A DNA stretch of 64,000 nt, taken from NCBI RefSeq assembly GCF_003813905.1, contig NZ_RPFJ01000008.1, positions 48,275 to 112,274 on the forward strand. The letters are read 5' to 3'. The position numbers were made by a program, and so were the translations under genes. The notes beneath the pieces were generated by a model. That model was not told where the DNA came from, searched no databases, and was given only the letters and a program-made list of their open reading frames with translations. Below are positions 34,599 to 41,576 of this stretch, piece after piece (within the stretch, counting starts at the first letter, position 1; the number at the start of each line of letters is the position of its first letter). The stretch comes from Aureibaculum marinum. Its GTDB lineage: Bacteria > Bacteroidota > Bacteroidia > Flavobacteriales > Flavobacteriaceae.

Positions 34599-35094
34599 AG
34601 TTGTGTTGTTTTAATAACTGTTGTCGTATAGTTTTTCTTGCTCTTGATAATCCTACTCTCACTGCAGAAGGTTTTATATCAAGAATTTTACCAATTTCTT
34701 CAAACTCAAAATTTTCAATATCTCTTAATTGGATAATTAATTTTTGTTTTTCAGGTAAACTATCTATAAGTTCATGAACTTTACTAACACTATCTTTAAT
34801 TTCTAAATCATGTTCTAATGAAACATTACTATCTTTATAATTACTATGTACTAATTTTAAATTATTTGAACGTTTTGCTTTAAGCTGATCTAAACAATAA
34901 TTTTTTGTCATAGTCATTGCAAAGGCTTCTAAACTTTTATATTTACTTAATTTGTTTTTGTTTTTCCATAATTTAAAAAACAGTTCTTGAGTAGCATCTT
35001 CAGCTTCATCAACAGAAACTAAAAGTCTTTTAGCTAATCTAAAAACCTTATCTTTTAAGGGTAAAACTGTATTTAAAAATTCAGCCTGTTGCAT
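34585..35094 (-). CDS. ECF-type RNA polymerase sigma factor
   Basis: The 169-residue protein has region 2 (VFRLAKRLLVSVDEAEDATQ then ELFFKLWKN, about residues 16-46) and region 4 (LPEKQKLIIQLRDIENFEFE then EIGKILDIKPSAVRVGLSRA, about 113-152). These are the hallmarks of ECF sigma factors. It is the first gene of an operon with an anti-sigma factor and two DUF4252 proteins. A weak -7 box (TAAGTTTG) lies at 35131-35138 on the minus strand. Confidence 0.9.
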   Translation of the reverse strand: MQQAEFLNTVLPLKDKVFRLAKRLLVSVDEAEDATQELFFKLWKNKNKLSKYKSLEAFAMTMTKNYCLDQLKAKRSNNLKLVHSNYKDSNVSLEHDLEIKDSVSKVHELIDSLPEKQKLIIQLRDIENFEFEEIGKILDIKPSAVRVGLSRARKTIRQQLLKQHNYGIK

Positions 35095-35224
35095 TTTGGT
35101 TTAGTTATTGATAGGTTTTTTAGTGCAATACAAACTTAAGACGAAGTACTTATACTTTTGTTACATGACATTGAATTATTGTAATAATTTTTTAATAAAT
35201 TGCGAAGAAATTTAAAAATAACAT

Positions 35225-36712
35225 ATGAGAAAAATTGTATTATCTACAGTAACTATCCTTACCCTATTATTTATTAGTTGTGATAAAAACAAAGATGAAC
35301 CACAAGAACCGGAAGTAGAAGTTGAATTAAATAATAAAATTAATGATTTTGTTTGGCGTGGTATGAATACGCATTATTATTGGCAACAAGAAATAGCAGA
35401 TTTGGCTGATACTAAAAATGATGATACCAATGAGTATTATACATATCTGAATGGATATAGTAATCCTAAAGATTTATTCGAATCTCTTATATTTGATAAA
35501 GGTAATACAGATAGAAATTCAGTATTTATTGAAGATTATAGAGCTTCAGATGCATCTCGTAGAGGTGTAAATGATACTTATGGTTTTGAATTTGGGTTAT
35601 CTTATGTAAGTGAAGGAAGTGATAAAGTTATTGGTTATGTAAAGTATGTTGTACCTAACTCTCCTGCCGATGAAGCTGGTGTTAAAAGAGGAGATGTTTT
35701 TAACAGTGTTAATGGAACTGAAATGACTGATAGTAATTATTCATTATTTATTGATGCTTATTATAATCAAACTACAATGTCTTTAGGCTTTGCTAAATTT
35801 GAAAATGGAGAATTTGTTTCTAATGGTGTTGATGTTGATTTAACTATTACTGAAATTGTTGAGAATCCTGTATATTATTCAAGTGTTATAAATCATGGTG
35901 GAACTAAAGTTGGCTATTTAGTATACAATTCATTTAAATATACTTTTCATAAAGAATTAAATGATGTTTTTGGAACGTTTAAGTCTGAAGGTATTCAAGA
36001 ATTGGTGCTAGATTTACGTTATAATGGTGGTGGAACGGGTTTAACTTCTGCTTACCTTTGTAGTATGATTTATGGTAATGCTTCTGAAAATGAAGTCTTA
36101 GCTAAGGTTATTCATAATAGTAAAAATAGTGATGATAATTATTATTATCCGTTTTTTGATACAGGTAGAATATATAACATTGATGGAGAATATAATGGTG
36201 AAGATGTGTCTCTAAATCGATTAACCTCATTAAATAAGTTGTATGTAATAGTTTCTGGAGATACAGCTTCTGCTAGTGAGTTATTAATAAATGGATTACG
36301 ACCTTATTTTGGAGATTCAAATGTTATTTTAATTGGTACTACTACTTATGGTAAAAATGTCGGGTCTTTCACAATTTACGATTCTCCTGATTTTGGTCCT
36401 GATAATATTAATCCTGACCATTATAATGCAATACAACCTATTTCGTTGAAGATTTTTAATAAATTAGATCAAAGTGATTACACAAATGGTTTTGATCCTG
36501 ATATAGAAGAAACAGAATATATATTAGAAATGCAACCTTTTGGAGATGTAAATGAGCCGTTATTAAAACTAGCTTTAGATGATATTTCTGGTGTTGGAGC
36601 AAAAACTAATAATTTAAAAAGACTTCAAATTGGACTGAAAGGAATAAGCAGTTCTTTTGATAAAAAACCTGTTTCTAGAGAGTTATATTTCTTACCAGAT
36701 GAATTAAAATAA
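35225..36712 (+). CDS. S41-family (C-terminal processing) peptidase, lipoprotein
   Basis: The 495-residue protein has a lipobox (LTLLFISCDKN, Cys at about 19) and an N-terminal helical cap typical of Bacteroidota S41 lipoproteins. A PDZ-like region (GYVKYVVPNSPADEAGVKRG, about 136-155) leads into the catalytic domain. The serine lies in TASASE (residues 347-352) and the conserved lysine downstream in TTYGKNVGSF. It would cut unfolded or C-terminal substrates at the cell envelope. A candidate -7 box (TACTTTTG) is at 35153-35160; a terminator follows. Confidence 0.85.
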   Translation: MRKIVLSTVTILTLLFISCDKNKDEPQEPEVEVELNNKINDFVWRGMNTHYYWQQEIADLADTKNDDTNEYYTYLNGYSNPKDLFESLIFDKGNTDRNSVFIEDYRASDASRRGVNDTYGFEFGLSYVSEGSDKVIGYVKYVVPNSPADEAGVKRGDVFNSVNGTEMTDSNYSLFIDAYYNQTTMSLGFAKFENGEFVSNGVDVDLTITEIVENPVYYSSVINHGGTKVGYLVYNSFKYTFHKELNDVFGTFKSEGIQELVLDLRYNGGGTGLTSAYLCSMIYGNASENEVLAKVIHNSKNSDDNYYYPFFDTGRIYNIDGEYNGEDVSLNRLTSLNKLYVIVSGDTASASELLINGLRPYFGDSNVILIGTTTYGKNVGSFTIYDSPDFGPDNINPDHYNAIQPISLKIFNKLDQSDYTNGFDPDIEETEYILEMQPFGDVNEPLLKLALDDISGVGAKTNNLKRLQIGLKGISSSFDKKPVSRELYFLPDELK

Positions 36713-36726
36713 TTAATTAACAATCT

Positions 36727-36764
36727 AAAAAAGCTCAATTAATTATTTAATTGAGCTTTTTTTT
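36727..36764 (+). terminator. Terminator after the S41 peptidase gene
   Basis: GCTCAATTAA (36733-36742) pairs with TTAATTGAGC (36747-36756), with A and T runs on either side. The next gene starts only 12 bases after it. Confidence 0.85.
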
Positions 36765-36775
36765 ATCAATACAAC

Positions 36776-37144
36776 ATGCGAATAGATAAATACTTATGGG
36801 CAACTCGCTATTATAAAACACGAAGCAAAGCAACAGAAGCTTGTAAAAAAGGTCATGTAAAAATAAACACTGCTAATTGTAAACCTTCTAAAGAGGTTTT
36901 TGTTGGCGAGAAAATCATAGTTAGAAAAAATCAAATTAATTACGAATTAGAAATCTTAGATTTACCTCCTAATCGAGTTGGTGCTAAATTGGTTGATTTA
37001 TATCGAAGAGATACTACTCCAAAAGAAGCATTCGATAAAATAGAAATACTAAAATATTCAAAAGAATATTATCGTAAAAGAGGTACTGGTCGTCCTACAA
37101 AAAAAGACAGAAGAGATATTGAAGATTATACCCAAGATGATTAG
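36776..37144 (+). CDS. S4 RNA-binding domain protein, Hsp15-like
   Basis: The 122-residue basic protein is dominated by an S4 domain (MRIDKYLWATRYYKTRSKAT, then ACKKGHVKINTANCKPSKEV). It has a lysine/arginine-rich tail (YRKRGTGRPTKKDRR). This is the layout of Hsp15, which binds free 50S subunits carrying nascent chains and helps recycle stalled ribosomes. It starts right after the S41 terminator, so it must have its own promoter or depend on read-through. Confidence 0.85.
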   Translation: MRIDKYLWATRYYKTRSKATEACKKGHVKINTANCKPSKEVFVGEKIIVRKNQINYELEILDLPPNRVGAKLVDLYRRDTTPKEAFDKIEILKYSKEYYRKRGTGRPTKKDRRDIEDYTQDD

Positions 37145-37308
37145 TTATATTAATTTTGATTTTCAAATTTTATAAAAATAAAGAAATATTTTTTTCTAAA
37201 AGAAACCTTGTAAGATTTTGAAAAACAAAGGTTTGAATTTGTTATATTTTAATAACGATTTAATGGTTTAAGATAAATTTTAAAATTTTAATAATTTCTA
37301 TCAATTTA

Positions 37309-37342
37309 TTTGGTTTTAAATTATCAAATTTTATTACATTTG
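37309..37342 (+). promoter_or_regulatory. Promoter of the tRNA-Ser gene
   Basis: TTTG (37309-37312) followed after 22 bases by TACATTTG (37335-37342), 38 bases before the mature tRNA. Confidence 0.65.
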
Positions 37343-37380
37343 CACTCGCATTCAAAAATAATGCAGTTCATTAAAGTATT

Positions 37381-37467
37381 GGAGAGGTGCCGGAGTGGTC
37401 GATCGGGGCTCCCTGCTAAGGAGTTGTACTCGTAAGGGTACCGGGGGTTCGAATCCCTTCCTCTCCG
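37381..37467 (+). tRNA. tRNA-Ser (GCT)
   Basis: The acceptor stem GGAGAGG pairs with CCTCTCC. The anticodon loop CTGCTAA gives GCT (reads AGC/AGT), the variable arm is long as in serine tRNAs, and the T loop is GGTTCGAATCC. The discriminator base is G; CCA is not encoded. Confidence 0.95.
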
Positions 37468-37634
37468 CAATTAAATAAAGATGCATGTAAAATTTTAAAA
37501 AAAGTGCTAAGGTACTATTGCATATTTATTTATAGAATGTGGAAAAAAGGGAATAGTATTATTTTCCTTTACCTTAATAAAAAAAGCATCATTTGATGTT
37601 TGAAATATTGTTTTACAGTGATAACTGTTTTTTT

Positions 37635-37709
37635 CGGGGTGTAGCGTAGCCCGGTTATCGCGCCGCGTTTGGGACGCGGAGGTCGCAGGTTCGAATCCTG
37701 CCACCCCGA
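37635..37709 (+). tRNA. tRNA-Pro (TGG)
   Basis: The acceptor stem CGGGGTG pairs with CACCCCG, the discriminator is A, and the anticodon stem CCGCG/CGCGG encloses the loop TTTGGGA with anticodon TGG. It has no clear promoter of its own and may be read from the tRNA-Ser promoter, 167 bases upstream; a strong terminator follows. Confidence 0.95.
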
Positions 37710-37731
37710 CGAACCTAATATAGGTCAACCT

Positions 37732-37769
37732 AAAACACTGTTAATCGTATGATTATCAGTGTTTTTTTT
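37732..37769 (+). terminator. Terminator after the tRNAs
   Basis: AAAACACTG pairs with CAGTGTTTT, with an inner AATC/GATT stem and a following T run. Confidence 0.8.
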
Positions 37770-37823
37770 GTTTTTAAGGGTGTTCACAATAGCATTTAAA
37801 TGTGCACATTAAAAATTATCTAT

Positions 37824-37937
37824 TTACAAGCGTACTACTTCGTTTAAATATTCTTTTTCTTCAGGTGTAATTTGATCATATGCTGTAGAGCCTAAAAATA
37901 GAATTGCAATTCTTGAAATTTTACATCTTGTTTTCAT
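37824..37937 (-). CDS. Small hypothetical protein (37 residues)
   Basis: The frame encodes MKTRCKISRIAILFLGSTAY and ends EYLNEVVRL; the composition (hydrophobic first half, then ITPEEKEYL) looks like a real short protein rather than random frame. It is the last possible gene of the minus-strand lipoprotein cassette, 95 bases after the stop of the secreted peptide gene. Function unknown. Confidence 0.35.
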   Translation of the reverse strand: MKTRCKISRIAILFLGSTAYDQITPEEKEYLNEVVRL

Positions 37938-38032
37938 TTTTTAACATGCCTATATTGATATTTGACTTGATTGTGTTGTTAATGTTGTAGTTTCATTAAG
38001 TAACTATTTTTTGTGTCTTTTTTTTAGAATTT

Positions 38033-38224
38033 TTATAATCGTTTTTTATAGTAACTGCATTTTGCCCAAATTGATACTAAAACCTTATCATTAAGATGTT
38101 GTAATCTCATTTTCGTAATGCCTCTAGTATTGGTATCAATATTTTCAAGAGACATGGTGTATTGTGCATTTACCATCAATGACGTAAATAAAAATGCTGT
38201 TATAAATGAAATATTTTTCATCAT
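38033..38224 (-). CDS. Short secreted protein, perhaps C-terminally truncated
   Basis: This 63-residue protein has a signal peptide (MMKNISFITAFLFTSLMVNA). The part TRGITKMRLQHLNDKVLVSI then WAKC resembles a small Bacteroidota repeat that usually continues with a CHPTDCDWG-like motif after the tryptophan. Here the sequence leaves that pattern right after the cysteine and stops 8 residues later, so it may be a decayed copy. It starts 18 bases after the preceding lipoprotein stop. Resemblance judged by eye only. Confidence 0.45.
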   Translation of the reverse strand: MMKNISFITAFLFTSLMVNAQYTMSLENIDTNTRGITKMRLQHLNDKVLVSIWAKCSYYKKRL

Positions 38225-38242
38225 CTCTAGGTTCTAATTATT

Positions 38243-38794
38243 TTACCATGGTTCGGCATCTTTTCTCCAGAAATAACCTTCAAATTTTATCAATTGGTTG
38301 TCTTTATCTAGGACCTCTCCTTTTAAATATCCAATGATATTGTAAGTATCGGTTTCTACAATTTCAACTTTTCCTGTTGCATTTTTAAGCTCGTTAAAAT
38401 TGCTGCCCGTAAACCATACTTCAGGGTAAATATTGTTAATTTTACTACTGTTCTCTAATTTAAACCTTATGGGATTTAATTGGTGTTCTTTACCTATTAC
38501 ATCTTTTTTGTTGGTGTTTTCAGGTAAATTAAAGCGTATCCAAAATGAACCTTCACTATTACCACCCCTAACTTGTCTCCAATACTTCTTGTTTAGCAAT
38601 GTTCCTTTGGCCCAACCCAAAACAACATTACCAGATAATAATTCTGTTTTTCCACTAGGGTCGGTAAATTTTAAATTATTACCTTGAGGAGTGTTGGGAA
38701 CAAAGTTACTCATCCCCATACCTTTTGAAGGATCATCATCGTTACTACAAGCTAATAAAGTACCTGCTAGCATTAAAATTATAAACTTTTTCAT
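38243..38794 (-). CDS. Lipoprotein of unknown function
   Basis: The 183-residue protein has an SPII signal (MKKFIILMLAGTLLACSNDD, Cys at 16) followed by an acidic stretch, a common surface-export signal in Bacteroidota lipoproteins. The body is predicted beta-rich (GSFWIRFNLPEN, LNPIRFKLENSS, YPEVWFTGSNF, NIIGYLKGEV) and ends in KFEGYFWRKDAEPW. No family recognised. It is one of a run of at least six exported proteins in one operon. Confidence 0.6.
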   Translation of the reverse strand: MKKFIILMLAGTLLACSNDDDPSKGMGMSNFVPNTPQGNNLKFTDPSGKTELLSGNVVLGWAKGTLLNKKYWRQVRGGNSEGSFWIRFNLPENTNKKDVIGKEHQLNPIRFKLENSSKINNIYPEVWFTGSNFNELKNATGKVEIVETDTYNIIGYLKGEVLDKDNQLIKFEGYFWRKDAEPW

Positions 38795-38807
38795 TTTTTT
38801 ATCTTTT

Positions 38808-39509
38808 TTAAATTATTAATTGGTCGCTTTTTAAGGCTTTAAATGATAGCTTTTTTGTTGATTTGGAATCCCAAATATATCCAATTATAAAAGGTCTACT
38901 TTCGCCTTCATTTGTAAAATCTTCTTGTTTATATACAAGCTCGGCATCAATGGATAAACTATACGGAATTGCTCCAATACTGGTATTTTGTTTACCCTCT
39001 ACTGTAGCTTGTAATCGGGCGTGTTTAAAATCTATGTTTAGTTTACCTTCCGCCCATGATCCCAAAGATTGGATGTATATCTTTATTATACTGTCTTTTT
39101 CGATGATAAGATTGATATTTATATCATTGGAATTTGAAACATTTATTTTTCCTGCGAAAGATGCTGCAGGGTAATTTTGTAATGATATATTGATTTTTGT
39201 TGAACCTGCACTATTTTTGGCAATAATTGGCACTTGTATTGTGCCAATGTCAAGGTTTTTTCCCCAACTCAATTGACCATCAGTTGCATTGATACTTAAC
39301 GCTTCTATTTCTTTTTCTAAGAAAATAGTTCCGGTTTGTCCCCCCCAATCCAACTTATTAGGATATACATTACCTTCTTTAAAGAACTCAGATTCAATTT
39401 TTTCATAACTGATAGTTGGTGCTTTATAATCTGGATGGTCATTTTTGTTACATGCCGTAATCATCAATCCTATAAAAATATATGCTGTATAAATTCTCTT
39501 TTTTATCAT
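38808..39509 (-). CDS. Lipoprotein with Ig/cadherin-like N-terminal part
   Basis: The 233-residue protein has an SPII signal (IFIGLMITACNKND, Cys at about 20). Residues about 45-115 (GGQTGTIFLEKEIEALSINA, then GTIQVPIIAKNSAGSTKINI) resemble cadherin/Ig-like modules that end in NSAGS. The rest is beta-rich without a recognised family. It lies 11 bases downstream of the cysteine-containing protein gene and 13 bases upstream of the next lipoprotein gene. Confidence 0.55.
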   Translation of the reverse strand: MIKKRIYTAYIFIGLMITACNKNDHPDYKAPTISYEKIESEFFKEGNVYPNKLDWGGQTGTIFLEKEIEALSINATDGQLSWGKNLDIGTIQVPIIAKNSAGSTKINISLQNYPAASFAGKINVSNSNDININLIIEKDSIIKIYIQSLGSWAEGKLNIDFKHARLQATVEGKQNTSIGAIPYSLSIDAELVYKQEDFTNEGESRPFIIGYIWDSKSTKKLSFKALKSDQLII

Positions 39510-39520
39510 TTTTGTATTTT

Positions 39521-39883
39521 TTATTCACAATTCAGTTTGTTAATTTCTACTCGTGTATCTTCTAATGCTTTTTCCCAATCAGCTTTACTAACCGTGGTTA
39601 CACAGGGTTCTACTTTTTTTAAAGCATCTATATAGGTGTTTCCGGTTTTCTTTATAGCATTGCAGTTTTCGCTAGTTGGGTCGGTTCCATAATTGCTTAG
39701 AGCGTTATTGTAATCATTAGCACTTTCTTGCACTTCAGTTGACCAATGACCGTCACAATTGTTATCAGGTTTCAGATTATCTGTTGGATTACAGTTACTT
39801 AATGTAAATCCGATAACCAGATAGATGCCTATCAACATCAATTTGTTACTTAATTTTATTTTTAGTATTCTCATAGTATTCAT
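39521..39883 (-). CDS. Small cysteine-containing lipoprotein
   Basis: The 120-residue protein has a lipobox in VIGFTLSNCNPTDN and a mature helical part with four further cysteines (NNCDGHW, SENCNAI, VEPCVTT and the penultimate Cys), probably two disulfides. Its ATG overlaps the stop of the upstream gene by 4 bases. No family recognised. Confidence 0.55.
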   Translation of the reverse strand: MNTMRILKIKLSNKLMLIGIYLVIGFTLSNCNPTDNLKPDNNCDGHWSTEVQESANDYNNALSNYGTDPTSENCNAIKKTGNTYIDALKKVEPCVTTVSKADWEKALEDTRVEINKLNCE

Positions 39884-40392
39884 TTTTTTAAGTTAACGTT
39901 TATTGTTCCTTCAATAGGGTAAATAGTTTTGGAATCACTCATTGGTCTTCCTTCCCCGGTAAATTCTACAATTAGATGATTATCATTAAAACTCACTTTT
40001 ACCTGACCTTTACGAAAAGTAATTACTTCTTTATCTTTTTTAGTCATTGTAAAAATTAAAGTGATTGGTAAAAAACCGGGCCTATGTACATCAGGAATTT
40101 CAAAAATTTCTTGTCCGTCAGCTAATGATTTTTTTATATCCGGAAACATGAACTGCACTATAGGAAATCCTTCTTGACGAATGGAAAGCTTTACATTTTC
40201 TTTATTGATAATCTTGCTTTTTCGCCAATCAATGTTGTCATAGATATAGGTTTTACCATCCAGAGATAATGATATAGTCCCTTCTGTGGTTTTCACAGTT
40301 CTTTTTACTTTAGTTGTTACTATTTGTTTTGATTGTTCTTTTTTACATGCGATACAAAGTAAAAAGCAAAAAAGTAAGGTTATGTTTTTCAT
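39880..40392 (-). CDS. Lipoprotein of unknown function
   Basis: I place the start at ATG 40392 (MKNITLLFCFLLCIACKKEQ), which gives a lipobox (CIAC) and 170 residues. The frame is open to 40458, but that would overlap the upstream gene and bury the signal. The body is beta-rich (GTISLSLDGKTYIYDNIDWR, FPIVQFMFPDIKKS, KVSFNDNHLIVEFTGEGRPM). Coupled to the next gene by an ATGA overlap. No family recognised. Confidence 0.55.
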   Translation of the reverse strand: MKNITLLFCFLLCIACKKEQSKQIVTTKVKRTVKTTEGTISLSLDGKTYIYDNIDWRKSKIINKENVKLSIRQEGFPIVQFMFPDIKKSLADGQEIFEIPDVHRPGFLPITLIFTMTKKDKEVITFRKGQVKVSFNDNHLIVEFTGEGRPMSDSKTIYPIEGTINVNLKK

Positions 40393-40435
40393 GGTTTTAA
40401 TTTTATGAGGTGGTTTTATAAATTTTATTTTTGAA

Positions 40436-40906
40436 TTATTTGAAAGTGTAAGCCCCATACCATTTTAATTTATTTCCATCCTTATCAATCCGCCATGCAT
40501 TTTCTTCAAACTTTAATTGTGTATTAGATATTTCTACGTTTTTAAAGGTTTCAACTGTACCTTTTGGCTGATCCCATATAAGCTCTATCTCGTTATTTTT
40601 AAGGGTCCATAGCCAAGTGTTAGATTCTTTTGTTGTTCCCGATATAGCCATTCCAGTTCCGTCAGCTTTAAAAGTTAGCGTTACACCTTTTGCAGATTCG
40701 GCTGCCAATTCTTCAATTTCTTCATCGGTAATTGTAAAACCAGTGCGATCTATAACCGCTATTAGTTTATAATCATGATAAGTCCATGGGCTGTTTTCGA
40801 CCAAAATATCAAAACGATTATCTGTTTCGATGTCATTTCGATCCTTTGAGCAAGAAAAAATAATTGAAATCCAAATTATTATTAATGTTAAAATTCTAAT
40901 TTTCAT
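40436..40906 (-). CDS. Lipocalin-like lipoprotein
   Basis: The 156-residue protein has an SPII signal (LIIIWISIIFSCSKDR, Cys at about 19). The body has the strand pattern of small lipocalin-like proteins of Bacteroidota: SPWTYHDYKLIAVID, VTLTFKADGTGMAISGTTKE, SNTWLWTLKNNEIELIW and NTQLKFEENAWRIDK. It is the first gene of the lipoprotein cassette. Confidence 0.6.
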   Translation of the reverse strand: MKIRILTLIIIWISIIFSCSKDRNDIETDNRFDILVENSPWTYHDYKLIAVIDRTGFTITDEEIEELAAESAKGVTLTFKADGTGMAISGTTKESNTWLWTLKNNEIELIWDQPKGTVETFKNVEISNTQLKFEENAWRIDKDGNKLKWYGAYTFK

Positions 40907-41576
40907 TTTTACTTGATTTTATATTATTGTAAATCTAATTCATCTATTATTGACTTTACCTTTTGATATATTGTTATCAGAAATAAGTGCACTTACAACA
41001 GTTAATTTTTTTTGTTGATAGTGTATTTGCTTAACCAAATTGTTCTCTGCTATTTTTAGCATAGCCATTATTATGTTAAGCATAAAGTTTAAATTTTTTA
41101 TTTTAAATTTAAATACATTCAAAACTATAGTAGGAAGTATTAACTTTTTTGTGAAATTTTACAGTTAGTAATAAATACTGTATTAATACAGTTTTAATGT
41201 GTATTTAGGACTATACCCCATCTATATAGTATTTTATCATTTAAATAATAGTTATTGTTGCTCTAGGTTGTAGAATTCTACCATTTGGGTGTAGGTATTT
41301 GGATCTACCTATTGCGTTGTGAATTTTGCTTTAATTTAAAATGACTATTACACTCAAAAAAAACGTCACTCTTGGGACTAATCTAGCAACTGACTAATCA
41401 CAAACAATATTTATTTATCTAGAGTAATAATTAAAGCATATTATATTTTAAGACACTTGTTTAATTTCTTAATTTTTAGCTCTTTAAGTGTTTTTTTTGA
41501 GTTAAGTTAAGTAAAGCAATGAAAAAGTGGTAAAAAATCTTTTACTTTTGTAAGAATTAACATAATAACCCAATTT
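40907..41576. other. 670-base regulatory gap with several palindromes
   Basis: No convincing gene: a 60-codon frame at 40940-41122 looks like AT-rich chance. Palindromes are ACTGTATTAATACAGT (41177-41192, perfect), GTAGAATTCTAC (41270-41281, perfect) and TAGGTA/TACCTA (41292-41311). A -7 box TACTTTTG (41543-41550) serves the plus-strand GH20 gene. The palindromes lie about 270-400 bases from the lipoprotein start and may be binding sites for its regulator. Confidence 0.4.
41543..41550 (+). promoter_or_regulatory. Promoter -7 box of the GH20 gene
   Basis: TACTTTTG, 26 bases upstream of the ATG at 41577, matches TAnnTTTG. No good -33 element is visible. Confidence 0.45.

Noticed and set aside
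37507..37728. 73-codon frame on the minus strand containing GFEPATSASQTRRDNRA
   Set aside because: It is antisense to the tRNA-Pro gene. This peptide is a well-known false annotation produced by that tRNA.
40940..41122. 60-codon frame upstream of the lipoprotein cassette
   Set aside because: Composition is that of AT-rich random sequence (many K, N, I), with no signal peptide or domain and no ribosome-binding context.
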